From Haladaptatus salinisoli (lineage in GTDB: Archaea > Halobacteriota > Halobacteria > Halobacteriales > Haladaptataceae), in the NCBI RefSeq assembly GCF_020614375.1, contig NZ_CP085329.1, positions 1 to 64,000 on the forward strand: a DNA stretch of 64,000 nucleotides, read 5' to 3'. Position numbers and translations under genes: made by a program. This document shows, piece by piece, positions 38,230 to 46,009 of this stretch. The notes beneath the pieces were generated by a model that saw nothing but the letters and a program-made list of their open reading frames with translations, was not told the origin of the DNA and did not search any database. Every line of letters begins with the position of its first letter. The stretch's first letter is position 1.

Positions 38230-40086
38230 CTACTTTGAACTCATTGCGGGAACCGACATGAACGACCTATTGGTGAAGTCAAGACCCCACAACGGGTCGT
38301 CTTTGGCCGGCCACTTCCACTCGTCGGTGTAGTACATCATACCCCAATTTTCGACGTTTGTCGGGATGGACGGTAAGGTGTAATTGTGCACCCACGCGAG
38401 TTCTTCGAGCTTCTTCGTGTATTGCCGGCCGGAGAGTGTCGCAAGCCCGTCGATGGCCTTTCGGACGTTTACTTCCTCCAGGGAGCCGTTCTGGTCGCCG
38501 ACCGGCATGGGAACTTCGATGGTCTTCGGGAAGTAAACCATGCTTTCCTCGCCGAACATCTCCGTCATGTAGGAAACCGGCGAGAGGGCGCTGGAGTGGG
38601 TTCGAAGCGAGTTCCACGTATCGTCGGAGCGACCCCAGAGAATGCTGCCGAACTGCTCGTTGACCCGGAACTCGGTTTTGAAGCCAAATTGGTTAAGTTG
38701 GCTCATGGTGGCCTGCCCGGTCGTCGGCCAGTGGTGGTAATTCGGAGAGATGTGCTTGATGACGAGGGGGCTCCCGTCGTAGTGCCACGTTCCGCCCTTC
38801 TTCGTCAGTCCCACCTCCTTCAACAACCGTTCGGCTTTCTTGTGGTTGGTCTCGTACGACTGCAGACGGTCGTGAACGTTCGGCAGAACCTTCTTTACAT
38901 CGAAGAAGACGCCGTCGGCGCGGGTGACCTTGGTCGTCCGGGTCGGATGCGCGCGGGATATCTTCTCGTTGTCGAGGATGTAGGCGATAGCTTGCCGGAA
39001 CTTCGGTTCGGTGTACACGTCCGGAACCCCTTTGGCGTCGGTGTTCCAGTTAAGCGCGAGCCCTTGGACCGAGGTTCCCTTCCGGATGACGACCTCCATG
39101 TTGTTCTTCTTCTCGATCTGCGCGAGGTGCTCCGGTTGCGGAAGCGGACCGGCCTCGATCTTCCCGGATAGGGCCGCCGATATCGGCTGGGAGCGACCGC
39201 CGGCGGCGTCGAAGTTCTCGACTCTTCCGGAGAACTCGATCGGCGAGTGGAACCCCTCGTTCGGAACCAGGGTTACGACGGTTCCGGTGGAGTCGGCGAT
39301 CTTCCACGGACCGCACGTCACCGTTTCGGCTATGGGCCAGTCTTCGTCGTTGCTCAACTCTTGGTCGATCTTCTGGATCTCCTTGTCGCTTGACGCCTTC
39401 TCCAGGCGGTTTAGATACTCCACGAAGACCGTTTTCTTCCCGTCGATGGTGGACGGTGGGTTGAGGTGGAAATCCTGCGTGAACAGCTGTTTCGTCGCGT
39501 AATCAACGTTCACCTTACCGAGTTCGATGACGACCGTCTTATCGTCCTTTTTGGTCAGCTTCGATATGTTGTCCCAGAGCACCGAACCACCGAGCGCGAC
39601 GTACTTGTTTATCTTGAGGTTCAAGAGTAGGTCGTCGGCGGTTACCTCGTCGCCCGACGTCCACTGCCAATCGTCGTACAGCCCGATGGTGATCGTTCCG
39701 TTCTTTTCGTTGATGTCGAGACTCTCGACGCCCGTGGTGACGAATCGGTTGTACTGATGTCGTTCTCCCTGATTGAACTCGACGCTGGTCGACCAGCGAG
39801 CGATGTGGGGGTGTATCATCCACGCGAACTCGTGATAGTTCGACGAGTTTCCCCACGGGTTCTGAATCTGGGACTGCGATTCTATCGCTCCAGGAATGAA
39901 CGTGTGGAACTCCTGATTCTTTCCTCCGCCGACCGGCGTCGTATCACCGTCAGCCTCGCTGCCGTTGGAACAGCCTGCGACGAAGACGGCGGCGGCCGCT
40001 CCGGCCCCCTGAAGCATCTTACGCCGGCTAAGCCGGCCACTACCGTGTCGGTTCCCTGGGGAACCAGGATAGTTATCTCGATCCAT
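38230..40086 (-). CDS. Opp/Dpp-type solute-binding lipoprotein (family 5)
   Basis: A 618-residue extracellular binding protein with Tat signal SRRKMLQ (residues 20-26) and lipobox Cys39 (VAGC), then a family 5 fold (WQWTSGDEVTADDLLLNLK is the usual early block). The frame opens at 40155; the ATG at 40086 is chosen because the Tat motif follows and an inverted repeat plus AT-rich DNA lie just upstream. Family 5 proteins bind peptides, nickel or oligosaccharides. With alpha-glucuronidase and xylan-sugar genes alongside, aldouronic or xylo-oligosaccharides are the favoured ligands (inference). Confidence 0.87.
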   Translation of the reverse strand: MDRDNYPGSPGNRHGSGRLSRRKMLQGAGAAAAVFVAGCSNGSEADGDTTPVGGGKNQEFHTFIPGAIESQSQIQNPWGNSSNYHEFAWMIHPHIARWSTSVEFNQGERHQYNRFVTTGVESLDINEKNGTITIGLYDDWQWTSGDEVTADDLLLNLKINKYVALGGSVLWDNISKLTKKDDKTVVIELGKVNVDYATKQLFTQDFHLNPPSTIDGKKTVFVEYLNRLEKASSDKEIQKIDQELSNDEDWPIAETVTCGPWKIADSTGTVVTLVPNEGFHSPIEFSGRVENFDAAGGRSQPISAALSGKIEAGPLPQPEHLAQIEKKNNMEVVIRKGTSVQGLALNWNTDAKGVPDVYTEPKFRQAIAYILDNEKISRAHPTRTTKVTRADGVFFDVKKVLPNVHDRLQSYETNHKKAERLLKEVGLTKKGGTWHYDGSPLVIKHISPNYHHWPTTGQATMSQLNQFGFKTEFRVNEQFGSILWGRSDDTWNSLRTHSSALSPVSYMTEMFGEESMVYFPKTIEVPMPVGDQNGSLEEVNVRKAIDGLATLSGRQYTKKLEELAWVHNYTLPSIPTNVENWGMMYYTDEWKWPAKDDPLWGLDFTNRSFMSVPAMSSK

Positions 40087-40094
40087 GTGATATG

Positions 40095-40118
40095 GTATCC
40101 ATACTACCGTGTGGATAC
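40095..40118. promoter_or_regulatory. 24-bp inverted repeat in the binding-protein promoter
   Basis: GTATCCATAC (40095-40104) and GTGTGGATAC (40109-40118) are 10-bp arms with one mismatch around TACC. The dyad starts 9 bp before the ATG of the binding-protein gene and spans its presumed core promoter. A repressor bound here would block the importer operon; IclR-2, encoded 450 bp away, is the obvious candidate. Confidence 0.5.
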
Positions 40119-40483
40119 ATAACGTATATATTTTTTGGTTGTGTATCACTGTCACGGTGATTTAACGATCGCCGAACGGGGAGGAACGGGATACGCCGAT
40201 CTCGATCACGGCTGTTCGTCTGGAGACGTGACCAGTAACCAACTTAGCGTTCGCACGAACCCGGGCCGAGTCGTCCGTCGGAACGCGTTGGACTTCCCGA
40301 ACACGTCCGCGTCAGCGACGTTTCAATCCTGGAGGGGCTCCGCAACGGCCGCCACTTCGGCGAACGGTCGTTCTTCACTCCTCGGTGGAGGTTTTCGGTC
40401 TGGAGTCGGCTGAATCTCGCGCCACTGTTCCACCGATCGAACGGGTAGCGTTCGGTTTCGCGTTACCGCCTCGATGAATGAGC

Positions 40484-40500
40484 GTTCTGGGCAGCAGAAC
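40484..40500. promoter_or_regulatory. GTTC-N9-GAAC palindrome at the IclR-2 promoter
   Basis: GTTCTG-GGCAG-CAGAAC, perfect 6-bp arms. It abuts the TATA-like ATTTATCA (40501-40508), covering the TFB recognition region, so binding should repress. Typical position for autoregulation. Confidence 0.6.
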
Positions 40501-40532
40501 ATTTATCATCACCGCCTTCAAGGAACTCAATC

Positions 40533-41288
40533 ATGGACGCAAAACACCCGGTACAAACCACCGAAAAGACGCTCATGCTGGTCGAGGAGTTGAAGATACG
40601 GGGTTCCTGCGGGGTGACGGAACTCGCGGATAGTCTCGGAATGGGAAAGAGCATGGTTCACAATCACCTGACCACGCTCCAGAAGCACGGGTACGCACTG
40701 AAGGTCGGCGATGAGTATCAACTCGGCTTAAAGTTCCTCGATATCGGCGGGCACATCCGGAAGTCCATGGAACTCTACGAGGTGGCGGAACCCGAGGTAA
40801 AGTCACTCGCCGACGAAACCGGAGAGCTCGCGAATCTACTCGTGGAAGAACAAGGCAAAGGAGTCTATCTGATGCGAGCCAAGGGAGCGAAGGCCGTCGA
40901 CCTCGACACGTACGCGGGTCTCCGGACGTACCTCCACACGACGGCGCTTGGAAAGGCTGTACTAGCGCATCTTCCCGAGGAGCGGGTCGAGGAGATAATC
41001 GACCGACACGGACTCAAGCGGAAGACGCCCCAGAGCATCGGAACGCGAGAGGAACTGTTCGACACGCTAGCGGACGTCCGAGAGCGCGGGTACGCCATCG
41101 ACGACGGGGAACGTCTCGAGGGTCTCCGCTGCATCGCGGCCCCGGTGAAGACGTCCTCGAACGACGTCCTCGGAGCGATCAGCGTCTCGGCCCCAGCGAG
41201 CCGGGTCAGCGACGAAGACCTCCACGGAGGACTACCGAAGCGGGTGCTCAACGCGGCGAACGTCATCGAACTCAACATCAACTACTGA
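40533..41288 (+). CDS. IclR-family transcriptional regulator (IclR-2)
   Basis: A 251-residue regulator: winged helix (about 5-70, [18 protein letters not shown] ... [21 protein letters not shown]) and C-terminal effector domain (about 80-248, [37 protein letters not shown]). It lies between the oligosaccharide importer and the glucuronate genes, so a xylo-oligosaccharide, glucuronate or pathway intermediate is a likely signal. TATA box 40501-40508, 28 bp before the ATG. Confidence 0.92.
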   Translation: MDAKHPVQTTEKTLMLVEELKIRGSCGVTELADSLGMGKSMVHNHLTTLQKHGYALKVGDEYQLGLKFLDIGGHIRKSMELYEVAEPEVKSLADETGELANLLVEEQGKGVYLMRAKGAKAVDLDTYAGLRTYLHTTALGKAVLAHLPEERVEEIIDRHGLKRKTPQSIGTREELFDTLADVRERGYAIDDGERLEGLRCIAAPVKTSSNDVLGAISVSAPASRVSDEDLHGGLPKRVLNAANVIELNINY

Positions 41289-41297
41289 GCGCGGGTT

Positions 41298-41314
41298 GTT
41301 CTGTATTTGAGAAC
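41298..41314. promoter_or_regulatory. GTTC-N9-GAAC site after IclR-2
   Basis: GTTCTGTATTTGAGAAC starts 10 bp after the IclR-2 stop. Exact outer GTTC/GAAC, one mismatch in the inner arms. Confidence 0.5.
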
Positions 41315-41378
41315 GGCATCCGCTGTCGACGTAATCGGAACGAGGTTGGTATTGGTTATCAGTACCTCTTTCTCTGCT

Positions 41379-41398
41379 TTACAGGTATAAGACTGTAA
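41379..41398. promoter_or_regulatory. TTACA-N10-TGTAA palindrome, site 4
   Basis: TTACAGGTATAAGACTGTAA, with 6-bp arms TTACAG/CTGTAA, starts 91 bp after the IclR-2 stop. The centre GTATAAGA is AT-rich. Confidence 0.55.
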
Positions 41399-41433
41399 TG
41401 GGTAAGGGGGTTGCCACCAATTCTCCCCCTCCG

Positions 41434-41450
41434 GTTCTCTATTTCGGAAC
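41434..41450. promoter_or_regulatory. GTTC-N9-GAAC site
   Basis: GTTCTCTATTTCGGAAC, exact outer ends. Same TATTT centre as the site at 41298. Confidence 0.5.
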
Positions 41451-41686
41451 AAGTTGGTGACGTCGTGACCTAAACGACTGATCCGTCGGTCGGCGACCGT
41501 CCTCGCGACCTCCGACCCCCGTTCGTCTCCCGGACTCGGTCGACTCTATCGGACGGATTTCACTCGGTACCGACGGTGGTCGAAATCGGCGTTCCACCGA
41601 ACGCCGCAACACGGCGCAGTGGAGGTATCGTCTCCTGGCGTCTGTCGGAGCGTCAGTACGCGAACCGATACCCGAGCCCCGTGAGA

Positions 41687-42466
41687 CTACTGATCGCCGC
41701 AACCCCACCCGTAGGCCTGCCATCCGCCGTCGGCGTACAGGACTTCGCCGGTGACGAAGTTGTCCCGCCCAACCAAAAAGAGCGCGCACTCCGCCATTTC
41801 TTCGACCGTCCCGAACCGGTTCAGGGGAGTCCGGTCGCGGATATCGTCGTCGGTGTAGCTCGCTGCACTCTGCGTTTGATCCGTGATTTCGGTCCAGATG
41901 AACCCCGGCGCGAGCGCGTTGACGTGTATATCGTGTTCCGCCCACTCGACCGCGAGCGTCCGCGTGAGGTTATTCACTCCGGCCTTCGACGCGCAGTAGG
42001 GCGAGCGCATCTGGAGGCCTCGACCACCCATCAGCGAGGACATGTTGAGAATCGCGCCGCCGCCCCCCTCTTTTATCATCTGTCGGCCCGCCACCTGACA
42101 CCCGATGAACGTGCCGGTCAGGTCGACGTCGACGACGGTTCGCCACTCCTCGAGATCGAACTCCTCCGCTCGGTCGAGCGTCGTGACGCCGGCGTTGTTC
42201 ACCAGAACGTCGAGTCCACCGAACGTCTCGACCGTGGTTCGGACGAGCGCCTCCATCGAGTTCGGATCGGTCACGTCGGCTTCGACGCCGACGGCGGTGC
42301 CGCCGGCGGATTCGATGGCTTTCGCGACCTCCTCGGCGCGCTCCTGCGACCGCGAGTTGACGACGACGTTCGCCCCCTCCTCGGCGAACCGCTCGGCGAT
42401 TCCGTTCCCGATTCCTCGGCTAGAGCCCGTGACGATCGCGGTCTGGCCGCTGAGTTTCTCTGCCAT
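41687..42466 (-). CDS. Short-chain dehydrogenase, probable fructuronate reductase
   Basis: A 259-residue classical SDR. NAD(P) motif TGSSRGIGNG, structural NNAG, and catalytic YCASK with the preceding Ser in NMSSLMGG; C-terminal GEVLYADGGW. SDRs are not specific by sequence alone. It lies with uxaC and uxuA, whose pathway needs a fructuronate-to-mannonate reductase, and in Bacillus that step is done by an SDR, so this is the best assignment. It follows uxaC by 65 bp on the same strand, so the two are probably one operon. Confidence 0.78.
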   Translation of the reverse strand: MAEKLSGQTAIVTGSSRGIGNGIAERFAEEGANVVVNSRSQERAEEVAKAIESAGGTAVGVEADVTDPNSMEALVRTTVETFGGLDVLVNNAGVTTLDRAEEFDLEEWRTVVDVDLTGTFIGCQVAGRQMIKEGGGGAILNMSSLMGGRGLQMRSPYCASKAGVNNLTRTLAVEWAEHDIHVNALAPGFIWTEITDQTQSAASYTDDDIRDRTPLNRFGTVEEMAECALFLVGRDNFVTGEVLYADGGWQAYGWGCGDQ

Positions 42467-42531
42467 GCGTGTCGAATACCACCGACGATCGGCACTTCAT
42501 TCTGTCGGTGTCGGGGGTGGGTTTTGGCCCG

Positions 42532-43899
42532 TCAGAGACCGTACAGCTCTTTCGGCCGGTCGTAGGCGACGCGTTCGACGAGGCGTCGGGCGTTCTCGAA
42601 CGGAATCTGCCCGCGTTCGACCATCTTGCCGACGACGGCGGCGAGCGTCCGCCGGAACATCTCGAAGCGCGACCCGTAGGAGACTATCTTCCGCGAATCG
42701 CTGACCATCCCGGCGAAGTTCGCGAGTAGATCCACGGCGGCGACGCGTTCGAGTTGATTCGCCATCCCGAACGGGCTGTCGTTGAACCACCACGCGGGGC
42801 CGATGCTCACGTTGGGATACGCGCGGGACACGACCGTCGCGCTCGGATAGTGCGTCGGATCGAGCACGTAGAGCACGACGTCCGTCTGGCCGTCGAAGGC
42901 GTCGAGGAAGTGGTCGAGTCCCCCGACCAAGTCTACGTTCTGCGTCGAAACGTCGCCGCCGGCGTCCGGCCCGACCTCCTCGAACACCGACTCCCGATAG
43001 TCGCGGACGGCCCCGATGTGCAGTTGGGTCACCCACCCCGCCTCGGCGTTCAGTTCGCCGATGAAATCGAGCACGTACGCCTTGAAGTCCCGCACCTCCG
43101 CCGAAGACGGACTCCGTCCACGTCGAGCCTTCTCGTACACCTCCCCCGCCCGCTCGCGGCGCACCGGTTTCGAGACGGGGTCGGTTCCCGTGCCGATATC
43201 GCATGCGACGCAGCCGTGATCGGCGAAGTAGTCGTGCGTCTCTTCGAGCGCGCCGAGGAATCCGGCGAAATCGTCGACGGGGCTCTCGGTCGCGTCGTCC
43301 AGTTCCGAGACGAACGTCGACCACTCCTCGCGGTCGATCTTCATCGCGCGATCCGGTCGCCACGTGGGCCTGACGTCGACGCCCTCGACCTCGTCCTTCG
43401 CGCGCTCGTGGTACCTCAGTCGGGAGGTCGGATCGTCGCTGCTGCACAGCACCTCGACGTTCATGTCTCGGAGCACCCGTTGGGGGCGCATCCGCGGTTC
43501 TGAAAGTTGCCGCGCCGTCTCCTCCCAAATCTCATCGGCCGTGTCGGCGCTAATGGGCGTCTCGATGCCGAAGCGACGCTTCAGGTCGAGGTGAACCCAC
43601 TCGTAGGTGGGATTACCCGCGAAATCCGGAAACACCGAGGCGAGGGCGTTCCACTTCTCTCTGTTCCCGGCGTCGCCGGTTATCTTCGCCTCCGAAACGC
43701 CCCGCTTGCGCATGAGTTGCCAGACGTAGTGATCCGTCGCGCCCTCGACCTCCCAGACGTCGTTCCACGGTTCGTTCTCGACGACTTCGGCGAGATCGAT
43801 GTGGTTGTGCGGGTCGACGACAGGGAGGTCGGCGATACTTCGGTAGAGCCGGTACGCCGTGTCGGTGTCCAACAGGTACCGCTCGTCGAGGAATCCCAT
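42532..43899 (-). CDS. uxaC: Glucuronate isomerase (UxaC)
   Basis: A 455-residue amidohydrolase-fold uronate isomerase that converts D-glucuronate to D-fructuronate (and galacturonate to tagaturonate). Family hallmarks: VVDPHNHID near residue 27-35, FGIETPIS, CSSDDP, WRPDRAM, and the C-terminal SDSRKIVSYGSRFEMFRR block. It takes the glucuronate released by the GH67 enzyme. First gene of an apparent operon with the SDR gene. The 96-bp gap to uxuA contains a TATA-like AATAAAA (43932-43938). Confidence 0.93.
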   Translation of the reverse strand: MGFLDERYLLDTDTAYRLYRSIADLPVVDPHNHIDLAEVVENEPWNDVWEVEGATDHYVWQLMRKRGVSEAKITGDAGNREKWNALASVFPDFAGNPTYEWVHLDLKRRFGIETPISADTADEIWEETARQLSEPRMRPQRVLRDMNVEVLCSSDDPTSRLRYHERAKDEVEGVDVRPTWRPDRAMKIDREEWSTFVSELDDATESPVDDFAGFLGALEETHDYFADHGCVACDIGTGTDPVSKPVRRERAGEVYEKARRGRSPSSAEVRDFKAYVLDFIGELNAEAGWVTQLHIGAVRDYRESVFEEVGPDAGGDVSTQNVDLVGGLDHFLDAFDGQTDVVLYVLDPTHYPSATVVSRAYPNVSIGPAWWFNDSPFGMANQLERVAAVDLLANFAGMVSDSRKIVSYGSRFEMFRRTLAAVVGKMVERGQIPFENARRLVERVAYDRPKELYGL

Positions 43900-43995
43900 G
43901 GCTCCTTCTGCTCGGACGCCGCCAATAAAACTTCGGTACGGGGCAGCGCGACGGTCGGATCGTCGGTGACTCGTCGCGCCGTCGTTCCGCGGCGG

Positions 43996-44958
43996 TTACT
44001 GCACCGCGTCCGTTCTCTCCAGCAGCCCTCGCATGTAGCCGACGGCGTACAGCCGCCCCATGTCGGTGTACCCGGCCATCGCCTCCTCTCGGTCTTCCTC
44101 GCCGACCATCTTCGGAACGTGGTCGGGTCGAATCGGCCCGTCGAACCCGACGTCGCGGTAGGCCTCCATCGCGGCGAGCATATCCGTTTGTCCCGCCTCG
44201 TGCCACGTCTCGACGAAGGAGTCCGCCGTCCCCTCCACGTCGCGGAAGTGGACGAAGTGGATGCGGTCGCCGAATCGACGGATCGTCTGGGGCACGTCGG
44301 CACCCATGGCCGAGAAGTTTCCCTGACAGAAGGTCAGCCCGTGGTTCGGGCTGTCGTGGAGGTTGAGGATGCGTTCGACGTTCTCCGCGGACGTGACGAG
44401 TCGCGGGACGCCGCGAACCGGCGAAATCGGCGGATCGTCGGGGTGGAGCGCGAGCTTGACCCCCGCCTCCTCCGCGACTGGAACGACCTCGTCGAGGAAG
44501 TACTCGAGGTTTTCCCAGAGTTCCTCCTCGGTGATACCGGCGGCCTCGTGCTCGGGCGCTCGCTCGGATTGGTCGTGGTCGTACGCCGTCGTGAGCGACT
44601 CCCCTCTGAGCGGAACCGAGTCGGACGTCCGGAGGACGCCTACCGGGTTCTCCGTCCACACCCAGCAGTAGACGCCGACGCCGACCCGACCCATGTTCCG
44701 GAGCAGTCGCTTGACGGTCGCTATCTCCTCGTCGCGCCCTTCCTCGCCGAGAACCGTCCGCTCCATCGGCGGGCGGTCTTCCACCACGTCGAGCGAGAGT
44801 CCGTGGTCTTCGAAGCGGTTTCGCGTTTCGCGGAGCGAGTCGAGTGTCCACCACTCCTCCTCGCCCCAGAACCGGACGACCGCGCTGGAGAGGCCGAGCT
44901 GTCGAGCTATCCGCCACCGCCGATCCGGACGCGGCGGCAGCATCACCGTCAAATCCAT
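43996..44958 (-). CDS. uxuA: Mannonate dehydratase (UxuA)
   Basis: A 320-residue xylose-isomerase-like TIM barrel enzyme that turns D-mannonate into 2-keto-3-deoxy-D-gluconate. Blocks typical of UxuA: GVGVYCWVW, LALHPDDPP, GLTFCQGNFSAMG, RIHFVHFRDVEG and PIRPDHVPKM. It is shorter than the roughly 360-395 residues of bacterial UxuA, mainly at the N-terminus, which still begins with the expected MDLTVMLPP strand. It completes the isomerase route from glucuronate; a KDG kinase is not in this window. Confidence 0.88.
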   Translation of the reverse strand: MDLTVMLPPRPDRRWRIARQLGLSSAVVRFWGEEEWWTLDSLRETRNRFEDHGLSLDVVEDRPPMERTVLGEEGRDEEIATVKRLLRNMGRVGVGVYCWVWTENPVGVLRTSDSVPLRGESLTTAYDHDQSERAPEHEAAGITEEELWENLEYFLDEVVPVAEEAGVKLALHPDDPPISPVRGVPRLVTSAENVERILNLHDSPNHGLTFCQGNFSAMGADVPQTIRRFGDRIHFVHFRDVEGTADSFVETWHEAGQTDMLAAMEAYRDVGFDGPIRPDHVPKMVGEEDREEAMAGYTDMGRLYAVGYMRGLLERTDAVQ

Positions 44959-45110
44959 GCCCCACAGTTTGCAAAGGCGTGTAATATAGATTGTGTCGAC
45001 GTGCGGTGATCGCGTTCTCCGAGCGGTATCGCCCGGACGGGACCGCTCGGACGAATCGGGGCGACCGCGCCGAACGTTTTATCCCCTCGCAGTCACACGT
45101 CTCCTGCACG

Positions 45111-45476
45111 ATGCGTTCCAGGGCGAGGTACGAGGCGAAACTCGAAGAGGACGTCCTCCACGTCGAATGCGACGGCGGATGGCTGAAGATTGCACCGATG
45201 GACGACGTGGTCGAGTTGATCGGCGGGGAAACCTACACGCTGGAGTACGACGATCGAGCGGCGGCGGCGTCCTGGCTTAACACCGACGAGGACGACGCCA
45301 TCTCCTTCAACGTTCGCGAAACCGTCGTGGAATTCGCGTACTCGGCGGATTTCGTCGAGAACCTGATGCGCTGTCCGGTCGACGAGTCCGGCGAATCCGG
45401 TCACCCCAAACGGGCCGAGCTCTTCGCCGACCTCGTGACGGCCATCTGGGACGCGAAGGGAAATCTCGACGGCTGA
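45111..45476 (+). CDS. Hypothetical small haloarchaeal protein
   Basis: A 121-residue acidic protein with an N-terminal mostly beta pattern (YEAKLEEDVLHVECDGGWLKIAP) and a helical end. I do not recognise a functional family. The ATG at 45111 is chosen over the longer frame from 44991; a TATA-like TTTTAT (45077-45082) lies about 30 bp upstream. It is divergent from uxuA but nothing ties it to uronate metabolism. Confidence 0.7.
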   Translation: MRSRARYEAKLEEDVLHVECDGGWLKIAPMDDVVELIGGETYTLEYDDRAAAASWLNTDEDDAISFNVRETVVEFAYSADFVENLMRCPVDESGESGHPKRAELFADLVTAIWDAKGNLDG

Positions 45477-46009
45477 CCGCCGCCGGCGGTAAAGCACCGG
45501 CTTCTCGCGCCCGTGGTCTCCGGGACCGACGGTAGGAGAGAATTGTAGCAGATACGAACGATAAAATGGCAATGATTTTACCGAAATGGCGGAAGCCATC
45601 TACGGCCGTCTCGTGTTTCGATACGTGAATCGGTTCGCCGAGAGGACGAGACGAGCGGAGGAGACGGCCGAGAACCGACGAGACGGACCCGCACTCCCCC
45701 TCGAATTTCCTCGACACCGCGCTCCTCGTCGCGGCGAATGCCGACCCCGAAACCTCATCGGAAGACCCGACGCTACCCGGGGGTGTACGCGGCGGTGCGG
45801 GGCGCTACGGCCGAGGGAACCGTGCCGGCGTTCCGTCGGCGTCGACCACCGGCCGAAGTGGACGATTCTTCGCGATGGCATTAAGGGTAATCGACACCAT
45901 TCGCATAAATTTCACATCACTTAGGAAATACTGTCTGAATTCGTGGGGTGGATTCAATCCCTTTCGAGCGGAGCGGTCGTCGCTCTTCCGGGACGAGTCC
46001 AAGCGGGCG
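45477..46009. other. 533-bp gene-free gap before the copper ATPase gene end
   Basis: No supported gene. TAAAAT (45562-45567) and ATTTTA (45575-45580) form an inverted repeat with a 7-bp spacer. An AT-rich patch at 45900-45945 also stands out. The flanking genes converge, so terminator function is the simplest idea. Confidence 0.45.

Larger units (their letters stand above)
40087..40532. other. Divergent regulatory region, oligosaccharide importer / IclR-2
   Basis: No supported gene. It holds the GTATCC palindrome (40095-40118), an AT-rich stretch (40119-40140) and the GTTC-N9-GAAC site plus TATA box of IclR-2. GTTC-N8-GAAC at 40427-40442 has the wrong spacing. Confidence 0.6.
41289..41686. 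other. Gene-free 398-bp convergent gap with three palindromes
   Basis: No supported gene although the two flanking genes converge, so no promoter is needed here. It still contains two exact GTTC-N9-GAAC sites and one TTACA-N10-TGTAA site within 150 bp, plus AT-rich stretches. An unannotated transcript is possible. Confidence 0.55.

Noticed and set aside
41439-41945. A 168-residue open frame across the gap after IclR-2
   Set aside because: Arg/Gly-rich, overlaps the SDR gene in another frame and has no motif or promoter.
45562-45580. TAAAAT-N7-ATTTTA as a metal-regulator box
   Set aside because: It lies at the 3' side of both flanking genes with no promoter, so a terminator or chance is more likely.
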